Shown one piece after another: positions 1 through 7,303 of a stretch of DNA of 7,558 nt. The notes under the pieces were generated by a model. It was not told where the DNA came from and did no database searches. It was given only the letters and a program-made list of their open reading frames with translations. Each line of letters starts with the position of its first letter. The stretch's first letter is position 1. The position numbers and the translations under genes are program-made. The DNA lies in NCBI GenBank assembly GCA_016931435.1, contig JAFGET010000124.1:1-7558 (forward strand). The letters run 5' to 3'. Origin of the DNA: Candidatus Omnitrophota bacterium (GTDB taxonomy: Bacteria > Omnitrophota > Gorgyraeia > Gygaellales > Profunditerraquicolaceae).

Positions 1-165
1 GGCGAGGTTAGCAAGTTCGTCCTTATAGGATGATATCTCTGTTTCTTTTTCAATGAGCTGGCTGTCCTTGGTGAGCACCTCATCCATGCGTAGTTTAAGC
101 TGGTTGACGAGGTTGGCAAGTTCGTCCTTATAAGAAACGAGCTGCGAATCTTTCTCTATAAGCTG
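1..165 (-). repeat. 105-bp-period internal repeat encoding coiled-coil heptads
   Basis: Residues 375-394 and 410-429 of the GT2 protein both begin QLIEK and both contain SYKDELANL, with 14 of 20 residues identical at an offset of 35 residues (five heptads). At the DNA level, bases 4-30 and 109-135 differ at only 2 of 27 positions, both silent. A KDSQL motif also recurs at a 28-residue offset (four heptads). The lower copy touches the window edge, so more copies may follow. The near-identical DNA suggests a fairly recent in-frame duplication. Confidence 0.85.
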
Positions 166-1287
166 CCCGGAAAGACTTTTTACTTCCGTTTGGGAAGAAG
201 CTAGCTGGGTTATTTTTTCACAAAGAATATTATCTTTGAGGTAAAGATCGCGCTCTCTTTCTTCTATATCCTTTCTGTAGCGGTCCTCCTCATTCTTATA
301 ATGGTCCCGGTTTTTTCTGGTTTCGATCAAATCATTTAGGATGCTTTTTACTTCTTCCTCTAATCTTTTATTTTCAAGATTTACAACCTTTTGCAGTTCT
401 GCGCAGACCTCCCGAATTATCTTTTCGGATACCCTGGCCGGATGTTCCTTGTTTAATTTTAACAATATCTCGGGTAATAACTTAAAAATGCTTCCGCTTT
501 CTTTCTCTCCTGTTTTTACGATAAAATATTCGTTGCCCAGCAAAGCATTGGATAGTTTTTCGGGGTAGTGCTTGGCAATCAATAACAACCTGTTTTTTTC
601 TATGGCTTGGCGCGTAAAATGCTCGTCGCAGCTGCCGTGTTTTTTATGGTTTGCCACGCTGTCCGGAGCATAAACTAATTTCCATCCGCGCTCTTTTAAC
701 CTGATGGACAGATCAACATCTTCCGTGAACATAATAAAATCTTCGTCCAATAGACCCACCTGGCCTAAAGCGGACTTACGATATAAGACGCTCGCTCCCG
801 AAACAGCATCGACCTCTGCCATTGAATTATGCTCGGTTGCCTTTTTTCCGGCTCCTCTTTCGCTCCAATAAAAATTGGGCAGCATAAAAAGGCCTGCGTT
901 TTGTATCAGGCCATTATTGAGAAGCTTGCTCGTGACTGCCCCTATTGAACCATCCCTTTTTATTACTTCTACTAACGCCTTCAACCAATTCTTTTTCACC
1001 ATAACATCGTTATTTAATAAAACGACGTAATCTCCTCTGGATTTGGCAATTCCCAGGTTGCATGCCTTACAATAATTGTTTACGTCATTCACAAGGACCT
1101 TGGCCTTTTTATATTTGTTTTTGATATATTCCAGAGACCCGTCGCAAGAGCCGTTATCTACAACGAGCACCTCAAATTTGTCTTTAGGGTAGTCTATTCT
1201 GTATAATGCCTCCAGGCAGTTTTTTATAAGCCTTCTGCCGTTAAAATGCGCTATTATTATACTCACTGAAGGTAGCTTGTTTTTCAT
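1..1287 (-). CDS. GT2 family glycosyltransferase with C-terminal coiled coil (3' end outside window)
   Basis: Partial: 429 residues are visible and the frame is still open at base 1. Residues about 6-235 form a GT-A, GT2-type (rhamnosyltransferase-like) domain. It begins SVSIIIAHFNG, has VVDNGS with D44, a DXD-like LLNND at 90-94, and FTEDVDLSIRLKERGW at 187-202 with the presumed catalytic E189-D190, followed by a conserved P-x-S-x-x-x-H stretch. It would add sugars from a nucleotide donor to a lipid-linked glycan on the cytoplasmic face. From about residue 290 the protein becomes highly charged with heptad spacing of Leu/Ile, a long coiled coil with near-repeats. No membrane segment is visible. 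The ATG at 1287 shares one base with the ATPase stop (TAATG) and has a good GGAGG four bases upstream, which fixes the start. The GT2 call is strong. The role of the coiled coil (partner binding, oligomerisation or chain-length control) is inference. Confidence 0.9.
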   Translation of the reverse strand, partial: MKNKLPSVSIIIAHFNGRRLIKNCLEALYRIDYPKDKFEVLVVDNGSCDGSLEYIKNKYKKAKVLVNDVNNYCKACNLGIAKSRGDYVVLLNNDVMVKKNWLKALVEVIKRDGSIGAVTSKLLNNGLIQNAGLFMLPNFYWSERGAGKKATEHNSMAEVDAVSGASVLYRKSALGQVGLLDEDFIMFTEDVDLSIRLKERGWKLVYAPDSVANHKKHGSCDEHFTRQAIEKNRLLLIAKHYPEKLSNALLGNEYFIVKTGEKESGSIFKLLPEILLKLNKEHPARVSEKIIREVCAELQKVVNLENKRLEEEVKSILNDLIETRKNRDHYKNEEDRYRKDIEERERDLYLKDNILCEKITQLASSQTEVKSLSGQLIEKDSQLVSYKDELANLVNQLKLRMDEVLTKDSQLIEKETEISSYKDELANLA

Positions 1288-3029
1288 TAATCCTCCCTCT
1301 CTTTTGGTACTTGCCAATTCCAGCGGTGGTCCAGATAGACCGTCCCGTGGTCTCTTTTTTCAGAAATCATATTGAATGAGTTTATTCCGTGAGAATATGC
1401 CAAAAATTTTGCGGAATTTGCATCCCAGATCCCAACAGACACCCTGTATCCTCCCGGTAATAGCCTCAATTTCGGGTAAGCTAAAATTTCGCAATTTGAG
1501 CCGCAGGAAGAAATTTTTTTTACGCAACCATGGCAGTAAATACCGTCTGAACGATATATGCCCACCCATAAAAACAGGTTCTTAAGAAATGGCTCTTGCG
1601 ATTCTGATATCTTATAATCTATCTTCACCTTTAATTCTTTCCCTGTAATAAAAATAGAATTCTTGCAGCTATAGTTGTTTAAAAATATTAGCGGCGTAAA
1701 AGACGCTTCGCTAGTGTTTAAATGGCCTCCCCATTTATCGGCAAGGTAATCCAAAGCAGGTAAGCATTTCTTACCGGGGAATGGCCAAAGGCCGGGGCCT
1801 TCCCATCTGTACGATAAATTTAAAAGTTGGCCGAAAACAGGCTCACCCATTACCTCTAGACAATAATTACATTTATGGTAATCATAAGCAAATGTTTCAT
1901 TTTTATCCCAAATCGCCGCGGAAAAATAATACGTTCCGGGCATAAGTAATAGCTCATCGTATTCTAATTCAAAATATCCTTCGCCTTTAGCCATGCGCGG
2001 GGTAGCAAAACCATCGAATTGACTATTAGGGCCATAACAGTAAACTCCGTCTTCCCGAAAAAGTGCTACGCCAAAATGAAAATCGTCGACCTTTTCGCAG
2101 GATTTGAAACTTACCCTGATCGTTATCTTTTCTTTGCGTTTTACTTTGCTTGTCTTCCTGCCGTTTTTGTTAAAAATAACTACTTCTTTGATAATAACCT
2201 CTCTTGTCCCTTCGCGCTTGCCCCATTCATGCATATCCGTAGCCCAACGCTTCGTTTCGCTTACCATCTGGGAACGCGCGCCCTCAGACAATATCTTCTT
2301 TTTGCTTAAGATCATTTCGTATTGCTCTACAACTTCTTTGGGCGTGCCGATAGAAACTATACGCCCGTCTTCCAATAGGATCCCCCGGCTACAAAACCTC
2401 TCTACCAGGGCTGTATCCTGTGTGGCAATGACCATAGATTTACCTTGCCTCCTGAAGCCAGTCATTCTTTCAAAACACTTCTTCTGGAAAGATATATCAC
2501 CCACCGCAATAATTTCATCGGTAAGGAGCACGTCAAATTCTTTATGAATGGCTATACTGAATCCTAAGCGCATCTTCATACCGCTGGAATAACTGCCTAA
2601 GGGGGCATTTATAAAATCTCCTAATTCGGAAAATTCCACGATATCAGAAAAATATTTATCTATCTCATTTTTCTTCATGCCTAATAGACTGGCGTTTAGA
2701 TAAATATTTTCTCTGCCAGTAAACTCATCCTGGAATCCTGCCCCCAAGGTGAGCAAAGCTGAAATTTTTCCCTTGACCACTACCTCTCCTTCACTCAGCG
2801 GCAGGCTACCGGAGATGATATTTAAAAGCGTGGATTTACCTGATCCGTTCCTGCCTAAGATCCCGATAATTTCTGCTGCTTCTATGTTAAAATAAACATT
2901 CCGCAGCGCCCAAAAAGCGCCGTCTTTGACGACATGCCTCTTTAAGCCGCTTTCCTTCTCCGATAATCCATCGGCATTGATAAATTGATGGAACTTCCTG
3001 CCAACATTATTTAATCTGATGACGTGCAT
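1287..3029 (-). CDS. Wzt-type polysaccharide ABC transporter ATPase with tandem C-terminal glycan-binding-like domains
   Basis: This is the ATP-binding subunit of an ABC polysaccharide exporter, acting with the permease encoded just upstream. Residues 1-240 are the nucleotide-binding domain: Walker A GRNGSGKST (59-67), GFQDEFTGREN with Q100, signature YSSGM (147-151), Walker B and Glu in VLLTDE (167-172), D-loop AVGD (175-178). The usual H-loop His is Gln (ATQD, Q204). About 270-410 and 440-571 are two beta-rich domains of the Wzt C-terminal type. In O9a-like systems this domain recognises the finished chain end. At 580 residues it is far longer than a bare ATPase and longer than the roughly 400-470 residues expected of a one-domain Wzt. 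The ATG at 3029 gives the family-typical MHVIRLNNVGRKF start but has no clear ribosome binding site. It lies 9 bases after the permease stop, so reinitiation is likely. The Wzt class is certain; the glycan recognised is unknown. Confidence 0.95.
   Translation of the reverse strand: MHVIRLNNVGRKFHQFINADGLSEKESGLKRHVVKDGAFWALRNVYFNIEAAEIIGILGRNGSGKSTLLNIISGSLPLSEGEVVVKGKISALLTLGAGFQDEFTGRENIYLNASLLGMKKNEIDKYFSDIVEFSELGDFINAPLGSYSSGMKMRLGFSIAIHKEFDVLLTDEIIAVGDISFQKKCFERMTGFRRQGKSMVIATQDTALVERFCSRGILLEDGRIVSIGTPKEVVEQYEMILSKKKILSEGARSQMVSETKRWATDMHEWGKREGTREVIIKEVVIFNKNGRKTSKVKRKEKITIRVSFKSCEKVDDFHFGVALFREDGVYCYGPNSQFDGFATPRMAKGEGYFELEYDELLLMPGTYYFSAAIWDKNETFAYDYHKCNYCLEVMGEPVFGQLLNLSYRWEGPGLWPFPGKKCLPALDYLADKWGGHLNTSEASFTPLIFLNNYSCKNSIFITGKELKVKIDYKISESQEPFLKNLFLWVGIYRSDGIYCHGCVKKISSCGSNCEILAYPKLRLLPGGYRVSVGIWDANSAKFLAYSHGINSFNMISEKRDHGTVYLDHRWNWQVPKERED
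1291..1297 (-). promoter_or_regulatory. Strong Shine-Dalgarno for the GT2 gene
   Basis: On the minus strand GGGAGGA sits just before TAATG, with GGAGG four bases from the GT2 ATG at 1287. It lies inside the last codons of the ATPase gene. It is the clearest ribosome binding site in the window. The other genes have weak or no visible site and probably rely on coupling. Confidence 0.75.
1317..2204 (-). other. Duplicated Wzt C-terminal domain within the ATPase
   Basis: Two copies are visible by matching motifs. Copy A has DGVYCYG at residues 327-333, LMPGTYYFSAAIWD at 362-375 and YRW at 407-409. Copy B has DGIYCHG at 495-501, LLPGGYRVSVGIWD at 523-536 and HRW at 568-570. The offset is 168 residues at the first motif and 161 at the other two, so copy B has a loop about 7 residues shorter. 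The copies are diverged, indicating an old duplication or recruitment of a second domain. Copy B also has four cysteines (C499, C502, C509, C513); copy A has C387 and C390. Domain boundaries are approximate. Confidence 0.75.
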
Positions 3030-3038
3030 GAGGCGTAT

Positions 3039-3851
3039 TTATATATTAAGATAATCCGAAAATTTGGTTTCGAGTTTATGAAATATATAATAACCCATAA
3101 AGAGCGCCGATATCGAAAATAACACAGGCACAACTAATATATTTATTAAATTTATCTCTTCCGGCATATTGCCGATATATTGACCGATAAAAACTACTCT
3201 GTAAAGATTGAGTATCCCCACTAAAGGGTTAAGCATATAGATTTTCACAAAAAGAGGGCTTGCCCTTTCCGTCAATTGATCTAAGGTATAGACTCCGGGC
3301 GTCAAAAAAAATAAAGCCGTAAGCAAAATCTGTACCACATACTCTATATCCCGATGGATTACTTGTAGTGCAGAAACAGCGAACGACAATCCGGTGATCA
3401 AGGCTGTGTGTATCAGGATAACAGCGGGCAGCAAAAATATCAACCAGCCGATCTTAATGTGAAAAACAACGAAGAACCCTGATAATACCAGCAGGGTAGG
3501 GAGAAAATTTATAAGGTTAGCCGCTACTACGGAGACAGGCAAGAGGTACTTTGGAAATGATATCTGATTAATGATATTCTTGCTGGATAGGATACTTAAA
3601 GTGGCTGTCTGGAGGGAGCTGGCAAAATATGTCCAAGGCAATAACGCAGTCAATAGATGTATAAAAAAAGGGTAGCTGCCGTTTGAGACGCGCATAAAAT
3701 CAGAAAATAATACTTTATAAATAAAAGCGGTCGAAATCGGTATGATCAACATCCAAAAAAAACTTAGGATAGGCTTTCGGTAGCGGATCTTAAGGTCTCT
3801 TACCGCCAACTGATAGATCAAACTTCTGTGTTCAAACAAGCCTTTTAGCAT
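3039..3851 (-). CDS. Wzm/TagG-type ABC-2 permease for polysaccharide export
   Basis: This is the membrane subunit of the glycan exporter. It should dimerise, bind two copies of the downstream ATPase and move a polyprenyl-linked polysaccharide across the inner membrane. It has 270 residues, normal for the family, and about six hydrophobic segments. It carries the family's N-terminal interface stretch (LAVRDLKIRYRKPILSFFWM, 15-34), the HRDIEYVVQ loop followed by LTPGVY (166-188), the MLNPLVGILNLYRVVF segment (206-221) and a charged C-terminus FHKLETKFSD. The ATG at 3851 overlaps the stop of the preceding gene by 7 bases (ATGCTAA) and has no good ribosome binding site, so coupled translation is likely. 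The Leu-Gly-x-x-Trp usual after the first helix reads ILSFFW here, a mild variation. The family is clear. O-antigen, capsule-like or other glycan cannot be told from this protein. Confidence 0.93.
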   Translation of the reverse strand: MLKGLFEHRSLIYQLAVRDLKIRYRKPILSFFWMLIIPISTAFIYKVLFSDFMRVSNGSYPFFIHLLTALLPWTYFASSLQTATLSILSSKNIINQISFPKYLLPVSVVAANLINFLPTLLVLSGFFVVFHIKIGWLIFLLPAVILIHTALITGLSFAVSALQVIHRDIEYVVQILLTALFFLTPGVYTLDQLTERASPLFVKIYMLNPLVGILNLYRVVFIGQYIGNMPEEINLINILVVPVLFSISALFMGYYIFHKLETKFSDYLNI

Positions 3852-5161
3852 ATTAATGGCGCAATCTGCCGCTCCGCTACATTTTTACCGTCCAGAAGCG
3901 CGTCTTCCATAGACATATACTTCCAGGAGCCGTAGCGGCCGCAGGTAAAAATATCATATTGACGCAGGTACTCAATAATCTCACTCCTTGCCCGTTGGTA
4001 GTTCTTGTCATAAATAGGGTAGCCGTACTCTATGTCATTTACATCTTCGGCACAGACCCTGTCTTTTGCGGCAAGTATGCCAGCTTCATCCAGGTCTTTT
4101 CTAATCTTCGAAACGATCATTTTTTTATCTATCGGCTTTTGTTTAGAATAGGAAACTTCCGCATATAAGGCACTTTTTCCTTCAGGGCAGACATAATCAG
4201 AAAAATTATGGAAAAACCCTACCCGGAAAAAACAGAATTCCTTTTGCGGAAAATATATCCAGTGCCTTCCGGAATAATCTTTTTTTTCTATGCCTAAATT
4301 CAAGTTGAAAATAGAATTCCATTTTAATTTCCCGAATAACCTTTTTACCTTAAAGGGTATTTCTTTGATTAAAGAAACCATCTGCGGCAACGGTAGGGTA
4401 GTAATCAAATAATCGTACTTTTCTCTATGTCGGAATGCGATCTCTACCTGCCTGTTATATATATCGATCCCGGTGATCTCGCGTTGCGTATGGATATTTT
4501 TAATTGAAGCGGCAAGGCTTAGGGGAACCAAGGAAACTCCTCCTTTTTTCGGATACCAGAATTGGGCGCTGTAACCGAATTGCCTCTTGTTCTCTTCTAT
4601 GGTCCCATCGACTACCTCTTGCAAGGAAGGCACCGGAATAAACCCATCCAGCCATGCGCAGGTAATTTTTTGGGGGGGTAATGTCCAAAACTTAGAGTTA
4701 TAAGGGACCATAAAATACCTGGCAATACCGCGGCCGAACGTATTGTTGATCCAAGATAAAAAATCACCGTCTTTCCCCGCGCTATGCTTGCCGTTCTTAG
4801 AAGCCCTGATAAAACCTACGAGGCACTCTTTGATAATCGGCAGTGGCAGACCATAGAGGTTAGCCTGAAAAGGATAACGGGTATATCTGCCGAAAGAACA
4901 GATCCAGGCGCTTCGCTGATGCTCGGCTAAATTCTTCCCCAAAAGCCCTTTGATTAAATTAAAGGCATAGGCGTGCCTGAAATGTAAAAGATGCCCGTCG
5001 TAATCAAAAGTAAAACTATTGATATCCTTGGAGCGGCATAAACCTCCGGGTTCTTTTTCTTTTTCAAATATATGGCAGTCTATATTGCTTCTCTGTAAAT
5101 GCCAGGCGCAAGATAAACCCGCCAGCCCGCCTCCCGCAATAATGATCCGTTTTCTAGGCAT
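3845..5161 (-). CDS. FAD-dependent UDP-galactopyranose mutase-like protein
   Basis: A 438-residue soluble flavoprotein of the amine-oxidase/protoporphyrinogen-oxidase/UGM superfamily. The N-terminal Rossmann fold shows AGGGLAGLS (9-17), a ribose-binding acid E33 and EPGGLCRS (37-44). DYDGHLLHFRHAY (53-65) corresponds to the flavin-contacting GGH-x-x-x-SHY region of UGM. VPYNSKFWTLPPQKITCAWL (152-171), FFRVGFF with R313 (311-317) and CGRYGSWKYMSMEDA near the C-terminus (407-421) resemble eukaryotic/fungal-type UGM from memory. True UGMs convert UDP-galactopyranose to UDP-galactofuranose with reduced FAD. There are no haem genes around, and the position between a MraY/WecA-like gene and an exporter fits a nucleotide-sugar mutase. 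The Asn expected shortly after SWKY in fungal UGM is not visible, so the substrate may differ. Its ATG lies inside the preceding gene's stop region (8-base overlap). The flavoprotein call is firm; the mutase function is likely but unproven. Confidence 0.8.
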   Translation of the reverse strand: MPRKRIIIAGGGLAGLSCAWHLQRSNIDCHIFEKEKEPGGLCRSKDINSFTFDYDGHLLHFRHAYAFNLIKGLLGKNLAEHQRSAWICSFGRYTRYPFQANLYGLPLPIIKECLVGFIRASKNGKHSAGKDGDFLSWINNTFGRGIARYFMVPYNSKFWTLPPQKITCAWLDGFIPVPSLQEVVDGTIEENKRQFGYSAQFWYPKKGGVSLVPLSLAASIKNIHTQREITGIDIYNRQVEIAFRHREKYDYLITTLPLPQMVSLIKEIPFKVKRLFGKLKWNSIFNLNLGIEKKDYSGRHWIYFPQKEFCFFRVGFFHNFSDYVCPEGKSALYAEVSYSKQKPIDKKMIVSKIRKDLDEAGILAAKDRVCAEDVNDIEYGYPIYDKNYQRARSEIIEYLRQYDIFTCGRYGSWKYMSMEDALLDGKNVAERQIAPLIC

Positions 5162-6140
5162 TATTATTTAACCTGTACATTTTAAAAATCAACGCCAAGC
5201 TGCCCAGTATCGATAAAGCCGTAATCCCTGCACCCCAAAGGTTCGACAACTGGCTGATACAGACTCCGCAGAAAGAAAAATAAAAAGATATGGAAAGCAT
5301 GACCACCAAAGCCTTCTTCTTAGAATATCCCAGGGCTAAGAACCTTAAAGCAAGGTGGTCGTTGCTTTTTTTAAACGGCAGGCTCTTTTTAATAATGCGC
5401 ACGATAACCAGAAAGGCGGTATCAAATAAGGGGAATCCCAATATGAAAAGCGGACTTAAAAGTGCCGCTTTTCTTTCAAGCGGAGCATAGCTTATAATCA
5501 GGGCGATCGAGGCTAAGAGAAAACCCAAAAAATGGCTTCCGGAATTCCCCATGTAGATCTTTGCCGGAGGAAAATTAAAACTCAAAAAACCGCACAATCC
5601 TCCGAATAAGATACAAGCTACGATTGCGGTGGGGATATCGTTATTTAAGACAGCTATGATAAAAAAAGCAAGGGCCGCTATAGACGCTACCCCCGTAGCG
5701 AGCGCGTCTATTATATCTAAATGATTCAGGGCATTAGTGATCCCGATCACCCAAATAAAAGTCACGATAAGATTAGGTATTTCTCCGATGCCCACGATAT
5801 GCGTGCGGATATTAAAAGCGATTAAAAAACAGGTGGCGATAATTTGCGCTGCAAATTTGACCAAAACGGATAACTCCCTTAAATCATCGATCACGCCAAA
5901 AATCAACATTATCAAGGAGGCAAATACCGTTCCGAATATTTCTCTGGATAAGCCTCCGTAAAACCATAAAAAAACCGGACAAAGCAAACTAAAAATCACA
6001 CCTAAGCTTAAGCCCCCAACCAAAGGAATATCTTTAAGCATCATGACCTTATGCCTGCAGGCGAGTTTCTTAAAGAGCAGGGTGGCGCTTATTACCGATA
6101 AAAAGCTAACTAGCGCAACAGAAACATAGTTTCTAACCAT
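5154..6140 (-). CDS. MraY/WecA-family polyprenyl-phosphate sugar-1-phosphate transferase
   Basis: An integral membrane protein of 328 residues with about ten hydrophobic helices (PF00953-type). The family moves a sugar-1-phosphate from a UDP-sugar to undecaprenyl phosphate, which starts lipid-linked glycan synthesis. Visible motifs: DIPLVGGLSLG (37-47), FGVIDDLREL with D85-D86 (81-90), TNALNHLDIIDAL (135-147; family NxxNxxDGxDGL), FPPAKIYMGNSGSHFLG (190-206), PLFD (237-240) and DHLALRFLALG (261-271). Three of these deviate. MGDxGS is MGNSGS, with N199 replacing a normally metal-binding Asp; both Gly of the DGxDG motif are Ile/Ala; and the cytoplasmic HxHH-type motif keeps one His. It could be a divergent active enzyme, one with altered metal or sugar use, or a non-catalytic relative. 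The ATG at 6140 overlaps the upstream stop by 8 bases, with AGGA 8 bases upstream. Confidence 0.88.
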   Translation of the reverse strand: MVRNYVSVALVSFLSVISATLLFKKLACRHKVMMLKDIPLVGGLSLGVIFSLLCPVFLWFYGGLSREIFGTVFASLIMLIFGVIDDLRELSVLVKFAAQIIATCFLIAFNIRTHIVGIGEIPNLIVTFIWVIGITNALNHLDIIDALATGVASIAALAFFIIAVLNNDIPTAIVACILFGGLCGFLSFNFPPAKIYMGNSGSHFLGFLLASIALIISYAPLERKAALLSPLFILGFPLFDTAFLVIVRIIKKSLPFKKSNDHLALRFLALGYSKKKALVVMLSISFYFSFCGVCISQLSNLWGAGITALSILGSLALIFKMYRLNNNA

Positions 6141-7290
6141 TGCCGAGATCCTTTTCTTTTATTAAATCCAGATATACGTTTTGGGTTCTGGATACAGCTG
6201 TAGGCATATTATAATCTTCTCTCAGGCTCTCTTTAGCCGCCTTCCCCATCTTTATTCTTAACTGCCGGTTTCTTAATAAGGAAACGATTTTTTCGGACAT
6301 TGCTTTGATGTCTCTGACAGGCACAAGAAACCCGGTTTCGCCTTCTTTAATCACCTCTCTAACGCCTCCGGTATCGGTAGCAACCACAGGCTTTGCCAGG
6401 CTCATCGCCTCTAATACCGTAACAGGCATACCCTCCCATAAAGACGTAAGCGCAAAAACATCTATCGAAGACAGTATTCTTGGGATATCCCTGCGCCAAC
6501 CCGTAAGGACGACTTGGTTCTTAAGATCAAGCCTCTCGATCGATCTTTCTATTTTTTTGCGTAGAATACCATCGCCGACCAGGATAAATTTAGCCAGAGG
6601 GAGGATTTTCTTGATTAAAAAGGCAAGTCTTATAAAATCCTGGGGGTGTTTTTGGGGCTTAAAACAGGCAATCATTCCTATTATCGCGGTATCGAGATGT
6701 TGCTCCGATCCGGGCTTTAAGTCTTGGTTTTTAAGATCAAATTCGCCGTAATCAATCCCGTATCGGATAAGCTGATACTGGCTGATTTTTCCGATAAGGC
6801 AACCCAGACCTTTCTCTTTATCGTGATTTGAAACCACGATTATTTTATGAGTGACTCTTGCCGTGATCCGTTCCAACCAAATAAATAAGCTGCGGACGAA
6901 AAAATTCTGGCAACCATTAAAGCTCCAACCGTGCACGGAATGAATTATAATTTTTGCCCTGGTAGCCGCGGCTGCCAGGCGCCCTACAATGCCCGCTTTT
7001 GAGCTGTGCGTGTGGACTATATCGATATGATTTTTTTTAATAAACTTTCTGATCTCAAAAAAAGCCAGCAGGTCTTTTAGGGGGTTTACCGGCCGCTCAA
7101 GCCAATTTGAACGCTTGACTATGAGTCCTTTTATAGACAGGGCCTCTTGCAGTAATAAGCCTTCGCGGGCAGTAAATAAGAATATGCGTAATCTTTCCGG
7201 ATCTAACCGAGAAATCAGGCTTAATAATTGCTTCTGGGCTCCCCCTAATTCAAGCTTAGTAATCACATAAAGAAGATTAACCCTTGGCAT
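6133..7290 (-). CDS. GT-B glycosyltransferase, GT4 family
   Basis: A 385-residue retaining-type glycosyltransferase of the GT4 (glycosyl transferases group 1) family, full length. The N-terminal acceptor domain begins NLLYVITKLELGGAQ, with the GGAQ glycine loop at 16-19 and a conserved HTHSSKAGIVGRLAA at 93-107. The C-terminal donor domain has IGMIACFKPQKHP (204-216), FILVGDG (235-241), the E-x7-E motif from E286 to E294 in LWEGMPVTVLEAM, and TGGVREVI...TGFLVP (307-324). No signal peptide; expected at the cytoplasmic face. It would add a sugar to the lipid-linked intermediate; donor and linkage cannot be read. It is the first gene of the operon. The ATG at 7290 is chosen because the family start motif begins within five residues, although there is no Shine-Dalgarno. 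A promoter lies immediately upstream, so the leader would be very short. Confidence 0.93.
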   Translation of the reverse strand: MPRVNLLYVITKLELGGAQKQLLSLISRLDPERLRIFLFTAREGLLLQEALSIKGLIVKRSNWLERPVNPLKDLLAFFEIRKFIKKNHIDIVHTHSSKAGIVGRLAAAATRAKIIIHSVHGWSFNGCQNFFVRSLFIWLERITARVTHKIIVVSNHDKEKGLGCLIGKISQYQLIRYGIDYGEFDLKNQDLKPGSEQHLDTAIIGMIACFKPQKHPQDFIRLAFLIKKILPLAKFILVGDGILRKKIERSIERLDLKNQVVLTGWRRDIPRILSSIDVFALTSLWEGMPVTVLEAMSLAKPVVATDTGGVREVIKEGETGFLVPVRDIKAMSEKIVSLLRNRQLRIKMGKAAKESLREDYNMPTAVSRTQNVYLDLIKEKDLGNG

Positions 7291-7303
7291 CTAAATAAGT
7301 TAT

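Noticed and set aside
341..568. Plus-strand open frame of 75 codons near the left edge
   Set aside because: The minus strand here is continuously open and codes for the GT2-to-coiled-coil linker; the plus frame has no ribosome binding site or known pattern.
2104..2547. Plus-strand open frame of 147 codons
   Set aside because: Entirely antisense to the Wzt ATPase gene, overlapping its well-defined ATPase and linker regions. No Shine-Dalgarno and no recognisable motif.
3845..5161. Annotation as protoporphyrinogen oxidase (haem synthesis)
   Set aside because: The fold family is shared, but there are no haem genes nearby and the internal motifs fit UDP-galactopyranose mutase-like proteins better.
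6305..6751. Plus-strand open frame of 148 codons
   Set aside because: Antisense to the donor-binding domain of the GT4 glycosyltransferase, including the E-x7-E motif. Low-complexity Ser/Arg/Ile content typical of a shadow frame.
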